Shown piece after piece: positions 46,261 to 55,510 of a stretch of 64,000 nt of DNA. The stretch is from positions 1 through 64,000 of the forward strand of contig NZ_SLUL01000001.1 of NCBI RefSeq assembly GCF_004341205.1, read 5' to 3'. The stretch comes from Thermolongibacillus altinsuensis (lineage in GTDB: Bacteria > Bacillota > Bacilli > Bacillales > Anoxybacillaceae). A program made the translations under genes and the position numbers. Within the stretch, counting starts at the first letter, position 1; every line of letters starts with the position of its first letter. The notes under the pieces are model-generated. The model saw only the letters and a list, made by a program, of their open reading frames with translations. It had not been told where the DNA came from and made no database searches.

Positions 46261-46303
46261 GCGGAAGCGACGCGTTAGATCCGCATCATTAATAAAACAA
46301 AAG

Positions 46304-46339
46304 AAGAATCACAGAGCGAATGTTCTGTGATTCTTTTTT
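46304..46339 (+). terminator. Terminator after norB
   Basis: A 12-bp perfect stem (46304-46315 with 46324-46335) followed by T residues. Confidence 0.9.
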
Positions 46340-46345
46340 ACACGA

Positions 46346-46489
46346 CTAACGGCTCTTCAACTTCTTTTTTTCGTAACATTGAAAGCAATACAGCGTTTCT
46401 TTTTCATCGTTAATGACACCGTTTAAAAATCCATGCAAACAATGAATCGGTTTACCGCACACCGAACAAAAGCCCACGAACTCCTCCAA
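46346..46489 (-). CDS. Small CxxC/CxxC protein, 47 residues, unknown family
   Basis: A 47-codon leftward frame: MEEFVGFCSVCGKPIHCLHG, then a C-terminal half ending YCFQCYEKKKLKSR. The CSVC and CFQC pairs suggest a small zinc ribbon or metal site. The start is the TTG at 46489, eight bases after AAAGGGG; a GTG four codons later has its own GGAGGAG. It lies between the norB terminator and a divergent Fnr-driven DUF2249 gene. No known protein is recognised; coding status rests on ribosome site, Cys pattern and stop placement. Confidence 0.55.
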   Translation of the reverse strand: MEEFVGFCSVCGKPIHCLHGFLNGVINDEKETLYCFQCYEKKKLKSR

Positions 46490-46533
46490 CCGCCATTCCC
46501 CTTTCGCAAGCGTTGAGAATTTTCATAACAAGT

Positions 46534-46549
46534 TGTGATGCCCATCACT
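46534..46549 (+). promoter_or_regulatory. Fnr-type box of the third DUF2249 gene
   Basis: TGTGATGCCCATCACT. A TATGAT -10 at 46571-46576 puts the box centre at -41.5. Confidence 0.83.
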
Positions 46550-46615
46550 TCATCGAACATATCAAGGAATTATGATGTGTATGTAAACTATTATAATACA
46601 AAGGAGGTTCGTTTT

Positions 46616-46849
46616 ATGAGCCGATTTGCTGCAAAAATTCATGCGCCTGATTATGAACCAAAAGACAGACATCCAGCGATTTTTCGCTTATTTGACAGTC
46701 TAAAGCCGGGAGAAGTAATGGAGTTAACGAATGATCACGATCCACGTCCGCTTCATTATCAGTTTATGATTGAAAGAGAAAATCAATTTACATGGGATTA
46801 TTTAGAAGAAGGTCCGGAAATTTGGAGAGTGGCCATTGGCAAGAAGTGA
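46616..46849 (+). CDS. DUF2249 protein (third paralogue)
   Basis: A 77-residue protein: HPAIFRLFDSLKPGEVMELTNDHDPRPLHYQFMIE and a final beta strand EIWRVAIGKK. It shares the G(E/D)xxxLxNDxxPRP-type centre with the two DUF2249 proteins encoded at 42.5-42.9 kb. No Cys. Start 46616 is seven bases after AAGGAGGT. It is a monocistronic gene under an Fnr box between norB and narK. Role unknown, but its regulation links it to nitrogen-oxide respiration. Confidence 0.85.
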   Translation: MSRFAAKIHAPDYEPKDRHPAIFRLFDSLKPGEVMELTNDHDPRPLHYQFMIERENQFTWDYLEEGPEIWRVAIGKK

Positions 46850-46872
46850 TAAAGAGATGATAAAGATAAAAT

Positions 46873-46908
46873 GGTTCCCTATATAAATATATGGGAATCT
46901 TTTTTTTT
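46873..46908 (+). terminator. Terminator after the third DUF2249 gene
   Basis: An imperfect AT-rich stem (GGTTCCCTATAT with ATATATGGGAATC) followed by a run of nine or more T residues. Confidence 0.75.
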
Positions 46909-46982
46909 GTTTCGTTCGTGTTACAGTGTGAGACAAAATGAAGAAGAGTCAATTTTTTAATATTCTATGAACAATGAAAATT

Positions 46983-46998
46983 TGTGATACTTATCACA
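46983..46998 (+). promoter_or_regulatory. Fnr-type box of narK
   Basis: TGTGATACTTATCACA, centred at -41.5 relative to a TATCAT -10 at 47020-47025. Confidence 0.88.
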
Positions 46999-47068
46999 TT
47001 CTTTGTTTTTTTATTTTCTTATCATGAAAGCACAGAAAATATATATCAAAAAAGGAGAGGCGATTTCG

Positions 47069-48406
47069 ATGAGCCAACCAGTTAGAACGTTCTCACAAAA
47101 TGATGTACCGAAGAAAAAAGGACGCATTGGCATGGATTGGAATCCTGAAGATCCTGTGTTTTGGGAAAGAGAGGGGAAGCGACACGCTCGACGCAATCTT
47201 TGGATTTCCGTTCCAACGTTAATGCTCGCCTTTATTGTTTGGCAAATTTGGTCTGTTGTCGCTGCCAGATTAAACGATATTGGTTTTAACTTCACTGAAA
47301 GCCAATTGTTTACATTGGCGGCGATACCGGGATTAGTAGGAGCAACATGTCGCTTCATTTATACGTTTGCGGTTGGAAAATTTGGCGGTCGAAACTGGAC
47401 TGTTTTTTCAACGGGGATTTTGTTGCTTCCTGCGCTAGGGGTTGGAATAGCGGTTCAAAATCCTGACACTCCTTATTGGGTTATGTTGTTGCTTGCAGCG
47501 CTCTGTGGACTTGGTGGAGGAAACTTTTCATCAGCGCTTGCGAATATTAGCTTCTTTTTCCCGAAAAAAGAAAAAGGAACGGCGCTCGGTATTAACGGCG
47601 GTTTAGGAAATATGGGCGTATCCGTCGTTCAGTTTGTCACACCGCTCATTATTACAACGGGTGTATTCGGAGCAATTGGGGGAGAAGGACAAGTTCTCGC
47701 TGATGGAACAAAAGTATGGTTGCAAAACGCCGCATTCATTTGGGTCATTCCGATTATTTTCTTTACGATTTTGGCTTATTTCGGTATGGATAATCTTCCA
47801 AATGCGAAACAATCTGTATCTGAACAATTCGTGATTGTGAAGCGCAAGCATACATGGATTATGACATGGCTTTATGTGGCGACATTCGGTTCGTTTATCG
47901 GTTATGCAGCAGCGTTTCCGCTTTTGTTAAAATCGCAGTTTCCTGAACATGTATCGCTCGCTTTCTTGGGTGCTTTCTTAGCGGCAGCGTTCCGTCCAGT
48001 TGGCGGTTGGTTATCGGATAAATTTGGCGGAGCAAGAGTGACAAGTTATGTGTTAGTGGTCATGGGGCTTGGTGCCGCAGCGGTGATGTACTTTACGAAC
48101 GAAAAACAATTTGTCGGTTTCATCATTTCATTCTTAATCTTGTTCATCGCAGCGGGAATGGGTTCTGGTTCTACATTCCAAATGATTCCGATTATCTTCC
48201 CGCCAAAAGAAGCGGCACCTGTTCTTGGGTTTACTGCAGCGTTTGCGGCATATGGTTCATTCTTTATTCCAAAATTGTTTGGTTGGGCTTCCAAAAATAC
48301 AGGTACACCGATTACAGCGTTTTATTTCTTCATCGCTTTTTACGTTGTATCTTTGATTATGAACTGGTATTATTACGGAAGAAAGAATGCAGAAGTAAAA
48401 TGTTAA
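47069..48406 (+). CDS. narK: Nitrate/nitrite transporter NarK (MFS)
   Basis: A 445-residue major facilitator protein with about twelve helices. NarK/NNP signatures are the Gly-rich stretches LLAALCGLGGGNFSSALANISFFFP and INGGLGNMGVSVVQF, and conserved Arg residues in ATCRFIYTF and AAAFRPVGGWLSDKFGG. It exchanges nitrate for nitrite or imports nitrate with protons. An unusually long cytoplasmic N-terminus (about 50 residues) precedes helix 1. Start 47069 follows AAAGGAGAGG. Confidence 0.94.
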   Translation: MSQPVRTFSQNDVPKKKGRIGMDWNPEDPVFWEREGKRHARRNLWISVPTLMLAFIVWQIWSVVAARLNDIGFNFTESQLFTLAAIPGLVGATCRFIYTFAVGKFGGRNWTVFSTGILLLPALGVGIAVQNPDTPYWVMLLLAALCGLGGGNFSSALANISFFFPKKEKGTALGINGGLGNMGVSVVQFVTPLIITTGVFGAIGGEGQVLADGTKVWLQNAAFIWVIPIIFFTILAYFGMDNLPNAKQSVSEQFVIVKRKHTWIMTWLYVATFGSFIGYAAAFPLLLKSQFPEHVSLAFLGAFLAAAFRPVGGWLSDKFGGARVTSYVLVVMGLGAAAVMYFTNEKQFVGFIISFLILFIAAGMGSGSTFQMIPIIFPPKEAAPVLGFTAAFAAYGSFFIPKLFGWASKNTGTPITAFYFFIAFYVVSLIMNWYYYGRKNAEVKC

Positions 48407-48437
48407 GGGAATATCTGAAAAGGATATTCCCTTTTTT
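48407..48437 (+). terminator. Terminator between narK and modA
   Basis: A 9-bp perfect stem (48407-48415 with 48423-48431) and six T residues. Confidence 0.85.
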
Positions 48438-48467
48438 AAAATGAGTTATAGATGAGGAGAAAAGTTT

Positions 48468-49229
48468 ATGAGAACGTTATTGCTTACCGTCATATGTGTG
48501 TTGATCACCGCATGCAGTCGTGTTGAACAAGAGCCGTCACAGGAATTAAAAATTGCCGCTGCGTCGGATTTAACGCTCGCCTTTCATGAAATTGGCCAAC
48601 AATTTGAGAAACAAACCGGAACGAAGGTGACGTTCATATTTGGTTCTACCGGTCAGCTGGCTGAACAAATTAAAAATGGAGCGCCTTTTGACGTGTTTGC
48701 TGCCGCAAACGTTCAGTATGTTGATGAATTGAACGACAAAGGCCTGATCGTTCCGGATACCCGACAAATTTATGCGCTTGGAAGAATTGGAATTGCGACG
48801 AAAGCCGATAATCCTCTTGTCGTACAAACGCTTGAGGATTTATTAAAGCCCGAAGTGAAAAAAATCGCCATTGCCAACCCGAACCATGCTCCTTACGGAT
48901 TGGCCGCGAAACAAGCATTAGAAAAAGCAGGAATCTGGGAAAAAGTGAAGAACAAATTGGTTTACGGCAAAAATATTTCAGATACATTTGCTTATATTGA
49001 ATCCGGAAACGCCGAAGCGGGAATCATTGCGCTTTCCCTTGTAAAAAAAGGCGAGGTGCGTTTTCAGCTCATTGATGATGCGATGCACGAGCCGATTCAA
49101 CAAGCGATTGCCGTTATTAAAAAAACAAAGCACGAAAAACAAGCACAAGAATTTATTCAATTTTTGAATCGTTCAGCAGGTCAACAAATAATGAAAAAAT
49201 ACGGATTTGTCATTCCAAAGGGGAAATAA
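48468..49229 (+). CDS. modA: Molybdate ABC transporter substrate-binding lipoprotein ModA
   Basis: A 253-residue molybdate/tungstate-binding protein: signal peptide with lipobox LITAC (Cys about 16), then IAAASDLTLAFHEIGQQFEKQTG, FGSTGQLAEQI and FDVFAAANVQYVDEL, the conserved oxyanion-binding segments of ModA. Only about 60 bp separate it from narK, and no clear promoter is seen, so it may be reached by read-through of the narK terminator. Supplies Mo for the cofactor of NarG. Confidence 0.94.
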   Translation: MRTLLLTVICVLITACSRVEQEPSQELKIAAASDLTLAFHEIGQQFEKQTGTKVTFIFGSTGQLAEQIKNGAPFDVFAAANVQYVDELNDKGLIVPDTRQIYALGRIGIATKADNPLVVQTLEDLLKPEVKKIAIANPNHAPYGLAAKQALEKAGIWEKVKNKLVYGKNISDTFAYIESGNAEAGIIALSLVKKGEVRFQLIDDAMHEPIQQAIAVIKKTKHEKQAQEFIQFLNRSAGQQIMKKYGFVIPKGK

Positions 49230-49934
49230 ATGGTGGAAAACGTCAACTTATTTCCTTTATTTTTGTCGTTAAAAGTATCAACGATCGCCACCGTGCTGGC
49301 CGTGATCATCGGTTTACCGATTTCTTATTATTTAAGCCGTTCAAACGGAAAAATCGCGGATATGGTCGATGCGCTTATCACATTGCCAGTTGTGTTGCCT
49401 CCGACCGTTCTTGGTTATTATTTACTTGTTTTATTCGGACGACAAAGCGCATTGGGGAAGTTTTTAGAGGAGAAATTAGGACTTCTCATCGTATTTACAC
49501 CGACTGGAGCGGTCATCGCTGCTTTCGTCGTTTCGATTCCTTTTTTTATAAAATCAGCACGAACGGCATTTGCAAGTATTGAACCGAATTTGCTGAATGC
49601 CGCCCGAGTGTTAGGCCGTTCCGAATGGAATATTTTTTTTACGGTCATTATTCCACTGTCTTGGCGCGGAATTGTTTCAGGGATTACGCTCGTTTTTGCG
49701 CGATCGCTAGGCGATTTCGGGGCAACGTTAATGGTGGCGGGAAGCATTCCAAACGAGACGATGACGATGCCGATCGCGATTTACGATGCGTTGCTAGCAG
49801 GGAATCAAAAGTTAGCTAATTTGTTAGTGATGATCATGACCATTGTGTCTGTGACGTTGTTATATGTCATCAAACGATTAGAGAAACGAATCATTCGAGG
49901 TGAACGATCATTCCATGCTTCACGTAGCGATTAA
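49230..49934 (+). CDS. modB: Molybdate ABC transporter permease ModB
   Basis: A 234-residue CysT/ModB-type permease with about five helices. It contains the ATPase-coupling loop AARVLGRSEWNIFFTVIIPLSWRGI and the FARSLGDFGATLMVAGSIP motif typical of ModB. The start codon immediately follows the modA stop, and the end overlaps modC, so the three genes form one operon. Confidence 0.94.
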   Translation: MVENVNLFPLFLSLKVSTIATVLAVIIGLPISYYLSRSNGKIADMVDALITLPVVLPPTVLGYYLLVLFGRQSALGKFLEEKLGLLIVFTPTGAVIAAFVVSIPFFIKSARTAFASIEPNLLNAARVLGRSEWNIFFTVIIPLSWRGIVSGITLVFARSLGDFGATLMVAGSIPNETMTMPIAIYDALLAGNQKLANLLVMIMTIVSVTLLYVIKRLEKRIIRGERSFHASRSD

Positions 49935-50955
49935 AAAATCTTTCCCGCATTTTACCCTTGATGTGGCATTTACAATTGAAAAAGGAATTGCTGGCATTTT
50001 AGGTTCATCGGGCTGTGGAAAAAGCTTAACGCTGCAATGTATCGCGGGACTTCAATCGCCCGATGAAGGTTTGATCAGGTTAAATGAACGCGTGTTTTTT
50101 GATTCGAGCCAAAAGATCAATATGAAAACGCGATATCGAAAGATCGGGTATATGTTTCAAAATTACGCGCTTTTTCCCCATTTAACCGTAAGTCAAAATA
50201 TTGCGTTTGGCCTGAAAGGAAAACCGAGAGAAGAAGTAGAACAAAAAGTAGCAACGATGATCGAAAAAATAAAGCTAAACGGTTACGAACATCATTATCC
50301 TGCTCAGCTGTCCGGCGGGCAGCAACAGCGTGTCGCTCTTGCCAGAACCCTTGTGACAGAACCCGATGTTTTATTGTTGGACGAACCGTTTTCGGCTTTG
50401 GATCATCATACCAAACAGCTGCTTGAAAAAGAATTTCTTTTATTTATTAAAGAAAATTTTGCAGGTGTTGTCCTACTAGTCACGCACAATATGGAAGAAG
50501 CGTATCGTTTATGCGATCAGCTTATTCTGTACGATGAAGGCAAAGTCGTGCAAGTGGGCGATAAACAACAAGTGTTGAACGAACCGTCCAATGTGAAGGC
50601 AGCGAAAATTGTTGGCTGTAAAAACGTTTGGCCGCTTGATTCAGTAGCGATCGATGAGGAAATCAGCTGTTATGTAAACGGAGCGAAAATTATGGTTCCG
50701 CGGAAAAAGGAACGAGCTCATCCGCGGTTTCTTGGCATTCATTCACATCATATTCGTTTTGTTGAGGAACAATCTTATAACACCTTTGACTATGAAATTG
50801 TAGAGTGTATTCCGAACATGCATGCGCATGATTTGACTGTTCAAACGAAACATTTTACATTGCATGTCACCGTTCCAACGAATGAGCTGCATGCCGTGTT
50901 GTCACATGAAAGAAAATTGTATCTTCCTCCGGATCGTCTTTTTCTTTTGTCTTGA
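49915..50955 (+). CDS. modC: Molybdate ABC transporter ATPase ModC
   Basis: A 346-residue ABC ATPase: Walker A GSSGCGKS near residue 31, signature LSGGQQQR, Walker B LLLDEPFSALD, and a C-terminal regulatory extension of about 110 residues of TOBE/MOP type that may sense molybdate. The ATG at 49915 is used here, but a GTG at 49900 is also in frame and neither has an ideal ribosome site; coupling to modB is likely. Confidence 0.92.
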   Translation: MLHVAIKKSFPHFTLDVAFTIEKGIAGILGSSGCGKSLTLQCIAGLQSPDEGLIRLNERVFFDSSQKINMKTRYRKIGYMFQNYALFPHLTVSQNIAFGLKGKPREEVEQKVATMIEKIKLNGYEHHYPAQLSGGQQQRVALARTLVTEPDVLLLDEPFSALDHHTKQLLEKEFLLFIKENFAGVVLLVTHNMEEAYRLCDQLILYDEGKVVQVGDKQQVLNEPSNVKAAKIVGCKNVWPLDSVAIDEEISCYVNGAKIMVPRKKERAHPRFLGIHSHHIRFVEEQSYNTFDYEIVECIPNMHAHDLTVQTKHFTLHVTVPTNELHAVLSHERKLYLPPDRLFLLS

Positions 50956-50979
50956 ATATTTTATGAACATTCCAATAAG

Positions 50980-50995
50980 TGTGACGCGCCTCACA
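50980..50995 (+). promoter_or_regulatory. Fnr-type box of the moaA operon
   Basis: TGTGACGCGCCTCACA. A TATAAC at 51015-51020 lies within two bases of the ideal -10 position. Confidence 0.83.
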
Positions 50996-51058
50996 TTTGT
51001 TTTTCTTTCTTTTTTATAACATATGGATAGACCTGTGAAGCGAAATGAGGGATTATGA

Positions 51059-52060
51059 ATGTTATATGATGCCTATAAACGACCGCTTTTAGATTTGCGT
51101 ATTTCCGTGACGGATCGTTGTAATTTTCGTTGTATTTACTGCATGCCTGAAACGGAAGGACAACAGTATTGCTTTATGAAGCGGGAGCATTTAATGACGT
51201 TTGAAGAAATTGTTCGGTTAGCGAACATTTTTGCGCGCCTTGGGGTACGAAAAATTCGCTTGACGGGCGGAGAACCGTTGTTGCGTAAAGATATCGATGT
51301 TTTAATTTCGATGTTAAAAGAAATCGAAGGAATTCAAGACATTTCGTTGACGACCAACGGATTTTTGTTGAAGCAATATGCGCGGCGGTTAAAAGAGGCA
51401 GGAATGAAGCGAGTCAACGTCAGTTTAGATGCGTTAAATAACGATATTTTTGCTGTGATGAATGGAAGAGGGGTTAAATCGGAGGTTATTTTAGAAGGAA
51501 TCGATGAAGCGCTTGCACAAGGTCTAGCCGTAAAGATAAACATGGTTGTCAAAAAAGGAATGAATGATTCGGAAATTTTGCCGATGGCGCGTTTTTTTAA
51601 AGAAAAAGGTGTAACGCTTCGCTTTATTGAATTTATGGATGTCGGTTCATTAAACGGGTGGAAGCTAGATGAAGTAGTCACGAGCAAAGAAATTTATGAG
51701 ATGATCACGAAAGAAATGCCGTTGGAGCCGCTTGAAGCGAATTATGTTGGCGAAGTAGCGAAGCGATATCGTTACGTCGGCACCAATATCGAGGTTGGAT
51801 TTATTTCTTCGGTGTCGGCAGCATTTTGTTCAGATTGTACGCGATGTCGCATATCGGCGGAGGGGAAGTTGTACACGTGTTTATTTGCAACCGATGGCGC
51901 AGATTTATTAAAAAACATGCGCAATGGAGCAACCGATGAAGAAATCATCGCGCAGATTCGACGCATTTGGGAAACTCGCCATGATCGCTATTCCGAAGAG
52001 AGAGGAAAAAACACCACATTGAAAGGAAAACGCATTGAAATGTCTTATATTGGTGGATGA
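51059..52060 (+). CDS. moaA: GTP 3',8-cyclase MoaA
   Basis: A 333-residue radical SAM enzyme for the first step of molybdenum cofactor synthesis. N-terminal cluster CNFRCIYC (CxxxCxxC) near residue 22, and a C-terminal second cluster in [11 protein letters not shown]...CLF. It lacks the usual final GG (ends MSYIGG, so GG is in fact present) needed for activity. First gene of moaA-moaB-mobA under an Fnr box. Confidence 0.95.
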   Translation: MLYDAYKRPLLDLRISVTDRCNFRCIYCMPETEGQQYCFMKREHLMTFEEIVRLANIFARLGVRKIRLTGGEPLLRKDIDVLISMLKEIEGIQDISLTTNGFLLKQYARRLKEAGMKRVNVSLDALNNDIFAVMNGRGVKSEVILEGIDEALAQGLAVKINMVVKKGMNDSEILPMARFFKEKGVTLRFIEFMDVGSLNGWKLDEVVTSKEIYEMITKEMPLEPLEANYVGEVAKRYRYVGTNIEVGFISSVSAAFCSDCTRCRISAEGKLYTCLFATDGADLLKNMRNGATDEEIIAQIRRIWETRHDRYSEERGKNTTLKGKRIEMSYIGG

Positions 52061-52071
52061 GGTGAAAACAG

Positions 52072-52572
52072 ATGGGCGTAATCGATCATAAAAGCAAAGC
52101 AACCTGTCCGGTTCGCTGCAAAGTAGTGACCGTTTCCGATACTCGAACGAAAGAAACAGATCAAAGCGGCGCGCTCATCATCGATTTATTAAAGCGCGAA
52201 CAAATGAATGTCGTAGATTATGAAATTGTGAAAGATGATCGCGAGGCGATTCAAGCGGCCATTCAATCAGCCGGTGCGGAAGTGGATGTGATTTTAATGA
52301 ACGGCGGAACGGGATTTACGAAGCGAGATGTGACTGTGGAAGCCGTGCAAGAGCTGCTTGAAAAAGAAATGGTAGGCTTCGGTGAGTTGTTTCGTTTCTT
52401 AAGTTATGAAGAAATCGGCAGCGCTTCGATGCTAAGCCGAGCGATCGCCGGAACGATCGAAAGAAAGATTGTTTTTTGCATGCCCGGCTCAACGAATGCG
52501 GTGCGTCTTGCGATGGAGAAATTGATTTTGCCGGAACTTCGTCATCTTGTATGGGAGCTTCAGCGCCAATGA
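52072..52572 (+). CDS. moaB: Molybdopterin biosynthesis protein MoaB (MogA/MoaB family)
   Basis: A 166-residue protein that adenylylates molybdopterin before metal insertion. Family motifs are VSDTRTKETDQSG, NGGTGFTKRDVT and the GSASMLSRAIAGTI segment. The final ATGA overlaps the mobA start, indicating tight coupling. Start follows GAGGTGA. Confidence 0.93.
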   Translation: MGVIDHKSKATCPVRCKVVTVSDTRTKETDQSGALIIDLLKREQMNVVDYEIVKDDREAIQAAIQSAGAEVDVILMNGGTGFTKRDVTVEAVQELLEKEMVGFGELFRFLSYEEIGSASMLSRAIAGTIERKIVFCMPGSTNAVRLAMEKLILPELRHLVWELQRQ

Positions 52573-53144
52573 AAGAGATTGTCGGCATCGTTTTAGCGGG
52601 CGGACAGTCGAGACGATTTGGCGAACCGAAAGCGTTCGCGAAAAGGGATGGAAAGGAATTTATTTTATATAGCGTTGAAGCATTGCAGCATGTGGTTGAA
52701 GAAATTGTGGTTGTAACCCGACCAGAGTTCATGGAACATTTACCGGTTATGGAACATGTTTCATTCATTGAAGATTTAAAAAAATACAAAGGAAAAGGAC
52801 CTCTTGCTGGACTGTTTTCGGCGATGTCTCAATGCGAGGCGAAGTGGTACATCGTTTTGCCGTGCGATACGCCTTTTATGAATGCAAGGATGATCAAGGC
52901 GTTGCAATCGCATCAAAATGAACGGTGGGAAGCGATTGTTCCGCGAGTGAATGGACAGATTCAGCCTCTGATCGCCATGTACCATGATCGCGTGAAGGAA
53001 AAAATACAATCCATGTTGGAGAAAAACGAACTGAGCATGCATCGCTTTCTTTCCGTTTGTCATGTAAACTATGTTGATTTAATGGATGAACGGGCGTTTG
53101 TTAATATTAACACAAAAGAGGAATATGAACGATTTATTGGATGA
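52569..53144 (+). CDS. mobA: Molybdenum cofactor guanylyltransferase MobA
   Basis: A 191-residue nucleotidyltransferase-fold protein that adds GMP to the cofactor, producing the MGD form needed by NarG. The GTP-binding motif LAGGQSRRFGEPKA is at residues 9-22; GKGPLAGLFSAM and PCDTPFM follow. The start at 52569 overlaps the moaB stop codon (ATGA). Last gene of the moaA unit. Confidence 0.94.
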   Translation: MKEIVGIVLAGGQSRRFGEPKAFAKRDGKEFILYSVEALQHVVEEIVVVTRPEFMEHLPVMEHVSFIEDLKKYKGKGPLAGLFSAMSQCEAKWYIVLPCDTPFMNARMIKALQSHQNERWEAIVPRVNGQIQPLIAMYHDRVKEKIQSMLEKNELSMHRFLSVCHVNYVDLMDERAFVNINTKEEYERFIG

Positions 53145-53176
53145 AAAGAGGCCCTTTCAAAAAAGCCTCTTTATTT
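53144..53176 (+). terminator. Terminator of the moaA-moaB-mobA unit
   Basis: A stem of 8-9 bp (AAAGAGGC with GCCTCTTT, arms about 53145-53152 and 53165-53172) followed by a short T-rich tract. Confidence 0.7.
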
Positions 53177-53228
53177 ATTTAGCAAAAAATGAAGAAAGTG
53201 TGAAAATGATCACGTTACGTACTTGTTT

Positions 53229-53244
53229 TGTGACGTGCATCACA
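53229..53244 (+). promoter_or_regulatory. Fnr-type box of the moeA operon
   Basis: TGTGACGTGCATCACA, centred at -41.5 of a TATAGT -10 at 53266-53271. Confidence 0.88.
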
Positions 53245-53311
53245 CTATTTAAGAAAGCTGTATAGTATAGTGGACATAGATAGAAGCAGTTGGGGAAAGG
53301 GATGGAGAAAC

Positions 53312-54568
53312 GTGCGAAAACCGATAAAAGTGGAAGAAGCGATTGAACGGGTAATGAAATGGAGTTATGAAGGCGAAAAAGAGTATGTGTCGATTGAAGA
53401 AAGCTTTGGTCGAGCGTTGGCGGAAGATATAAAAGCGACGACGGACGTTCCTTGGTTTGACCGTTCACCGTATGATGGATATGCCATTTGTGCAGCTGCG
53501 ACGGAAAACGCGTCTGCTTCTACACCTGTGTTGTTAGAAGTCGTTGGAACCGTCGGAGCCGGTTCGGTTTGGGAAGGGCCCATCGAACCGCATCAAGCCG
53601 TTAAAATCATGACGGGTGCCGCGATTCCAGATGGTGCAAATGCCGTCATTATGGTGGAATTAACGCAAGAAGTGATCAAAGACGGGAAGACGTTTGTGCA
53701 AATCAAACGAAGAGTTGCAGAAGGAGAAAATATTTCGCGAATCGGCGAAGATATGCAAGAAGGCTGTTTACTCGTTGAAAAAGGAACCGTGATCAATCCG
53801 GGAGTCGTGGCGGTTCTTGCCACGTTTGGTTATTATCGCGTACCGGTGATGAAAAGACCAAAAGTCGCGATCATTGCGACAGGAAGTGAATTGCTTGAAG
53901 TTTACGAACCGCTTGAAAAAGGGAAAATTCGCAACAGCAATGCCTATATGCTAAAAGCACAAGTACGGCGAGCAGGCGGCGAACCGATTGTGTACGGAAA
54001 GGTGAAAGATACATTTGAGGCTACATTCGAAGCGGTAACCAAAGCGATGCAAGAAGCGGATATCGTCGTGACAACGGGCGGCGTATCGGTTGGTGATTTC
54101 GACTATATTCCGAACGTGTACGAGAAACTGGGAGCGCAATTATTGTTCAATAAAGTAGGCATGCGTCCAGGAAGCGTCACCTCCGCTGCGGTTGCCGACA
54201 AAAAAGTATTGTTTGGACTATCGGGAAACCCTTCGGCATGTTATGTTGGTTTTGAGCTTTTTGTTCGTCCGTTTTTGAAAGCGATGCTCGGACAAAAAAA
54301 TTGCTATTTAAAGAAAGTTCAAGCGATCTTAAAAGAGGATTTTTTAAAGACGAATCCGTTTACTCGGTTCGTGCGTGCCAAACTTTCATACGATGATGGA
54401 ATGTTACACGTGGAACCAGCTGGAAAAGATAAATCAAATATCGTTTCTTCGTTAGTACAAGCCAATAGTTTGCTTGTTTTACCAGGTGGATCGCGAGGTT
54501 TTAAAGCGGGAACGAAAGTCGATGTTCTGCTGCTTGAAGATGAAGAAGGAGCGCCGAAATGGCCATGA
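53312..54568 (+). CDS. moeA: Molybdopterin molybdenumtransferase MoeA
   Basis: A 418-residue enzyme that inserts molybdate into adenylylated molybdopterin. The MoeA domains are visible: N-terminal ED-rich segment with DRSPYDGYAI near residue 50, the GTGSELLE-type MPT-binding domain (ATGSELLEVYEPLEKGKIRNSN; TTGGVSVGDFD; LSGNPSACYVGFE) at about 190-340, and a C-terminal beta domain. The GTG at 53312 is used. It overlaps mobB by ten bases. Confidence 0.95.
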   Translation: MRKPIKVEEAIERVMKWSYEGEKEYVSIEESFGRALAEDIKATTDVPWFDRSPYDGYAICAAATENASASTPVLLEVVGTVGAGSVWEGPIEPHQAVKIMTGAAIPDGANAVIMVELTQEVIKDGKTFVQIKRRVAEGENISRIGEDMQEGCLLVEKGTVINPGVVAVLATFGYYRVPVMKRPKVAIIATGSELLEVYEPLEKGKIRNSNAYMLKAQVRRAGGEPIVYGKVKDTFEATFEAVTKAMQEADIVVTTGGVSVGDFDYIPNVYEKLGAQLLFNKVGMRPGSVTSAAVADKKVLFGLSGNPSACYVGFELFVRPFLKAMLGQKNCYLKKVQAILKEDFLKTNPFTRFVRAKLSYDDGMLHVEPAGKDKSNIVSSLVQANSLLVLPGGSRGFKAGTKVDVLLLEDEEGAPKWP

Positions 54569-55083
54569 TCATTTTACAAGTTGTAGGATATCAAAATAGC
54601 GGAAAAACGACGCTGATTGAAAAGTGTGTAAAAGAGTTAACGAAACAAGGATATAAAGTGGGGACATTAAAACACCATGGACATGGCGGGAAGCCGGCGC
54701 TTCCAAAGGAAAAAGATTCGACGCGTCATTGGGAAGCGGGAGCGGTTGTTTCCGCTGTTGAAGGAGACGGCACGCTGCTTTTGACGGCAACAGCTAAAAA
54801 CGGTTGGAATCTCTCGGAGCTAATCGAATTATACCGCCATTTTGCAATCGATCTATTGCTCATCGAAGGATTTAAACATTCTCCTTATCCAAAAATCGTT
54901 TGTCTTCGCGATGAAAGCGATGTACATTTATTACAACTGCCCAATGTGGTTGCTTCGATTAGCCGGATGCCGTTAAAACAAGGAAATTCGTTTTTCATTC
55001 AAGAAGAAAACAAGTATATGCAATGGATCATGAACTATGTTAAGGGGGAAAAGCATGTTTGCGATTGTGAAAGAACCGATTGA
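54559..55083 (+). CDS. mobB: Molybdopterin-guanine dinucleotide biosynthesis protein MobB
   Basis: A 174-residue P-loop GTPase. Walker A GYQNSGKTT is near residue 10, and KHHGHGG near 36 and LIEGFK near 107 are typical MobB segments. It aids MobA in forming the MGD cofactor. The start overlaps moeA, and the end overlaps moaE by about 30 bases. Confidence 0.92.
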   Translation: MAMIILQVVGYQNSGKTTLIEKCVKELTKQGYKVGTLKHHGHGGKPALPKEKDSTRHWEAGAVVSAVEGDGTLLLTATAKNGWNLSELIELYRHFAIDLLLIEGFKHSPYPKIVCLRDESDVHLLQLPNVVASISRMPLKQGNSFFIQEENKYMQWIMNYVKGEKHVCDCERTD

Positions 55084-55510
55084 CGTTTCGCGTGTCATTC
55101 AAGCGGTTGTGGATCGAAATGCGGGGGCGATTGTCACGTTCATCGGTACGGTAAGAGAATTAACGAACGGAAAAAAAACGCTGTATTTAGAATATGAAGC
55201 ATATGAATCGATGGCCAAAAAAAAGCTTGAACAAATCGGTGCGGAAATTATGGAGCGCTTCCCGGAAGCGAAGGTGGCGATTGTCCATCGCATTGGCCGT
55301 CTAGAAATTATGGATGTAGCGGTTGCGATCGCTGTCTCGACCCCTCATCGCGCCGATGCGTATGAAGCGAATCGGTATGCGATTGAGCGCATTAAAGAAA
55401 TGGTGCCAATTTGGAAAAAAGAACATTGGGAAGATGGCGAAATGTGGATCGGCAATCAACAAGGAACGATCAAATACGAAAACGGTTTCCCGAAGGAGAG
55501 AGAGGAATGA
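55055..55510 (+). CDS. moaE: Molybdopterin synthase catalytic subunit MoaE
   Basis: A 151-residue large subunit that receives sulfur from MoaD thiocarboxylate to make the dithiolene. Characteristic segments are GAIVTFIGTVRELT, LEYEAYESMAKKKL, HRIGRLEIMDVAV and the catalytic Lys in PIWKKEHWEDG. Start 55055 follows TAAGGGGG; it lies within the end of mobB. Its stop overlaps the moaD start (ATGA). Confidence 0.94.
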   Translation: MFAIVKEPIDVSRVIQAVVDRNAGAIVTFIGTVRELTNGKKTLYLEYEAYESMAKKKLEQIGAEIMERFPEAKVAIVHRIGRLEIMDVAVAIAVSTPHRADAYEANRYAIERIKEMVPIWKKEHWEDGEMWIGNQQGTIKYENGFPKEREE

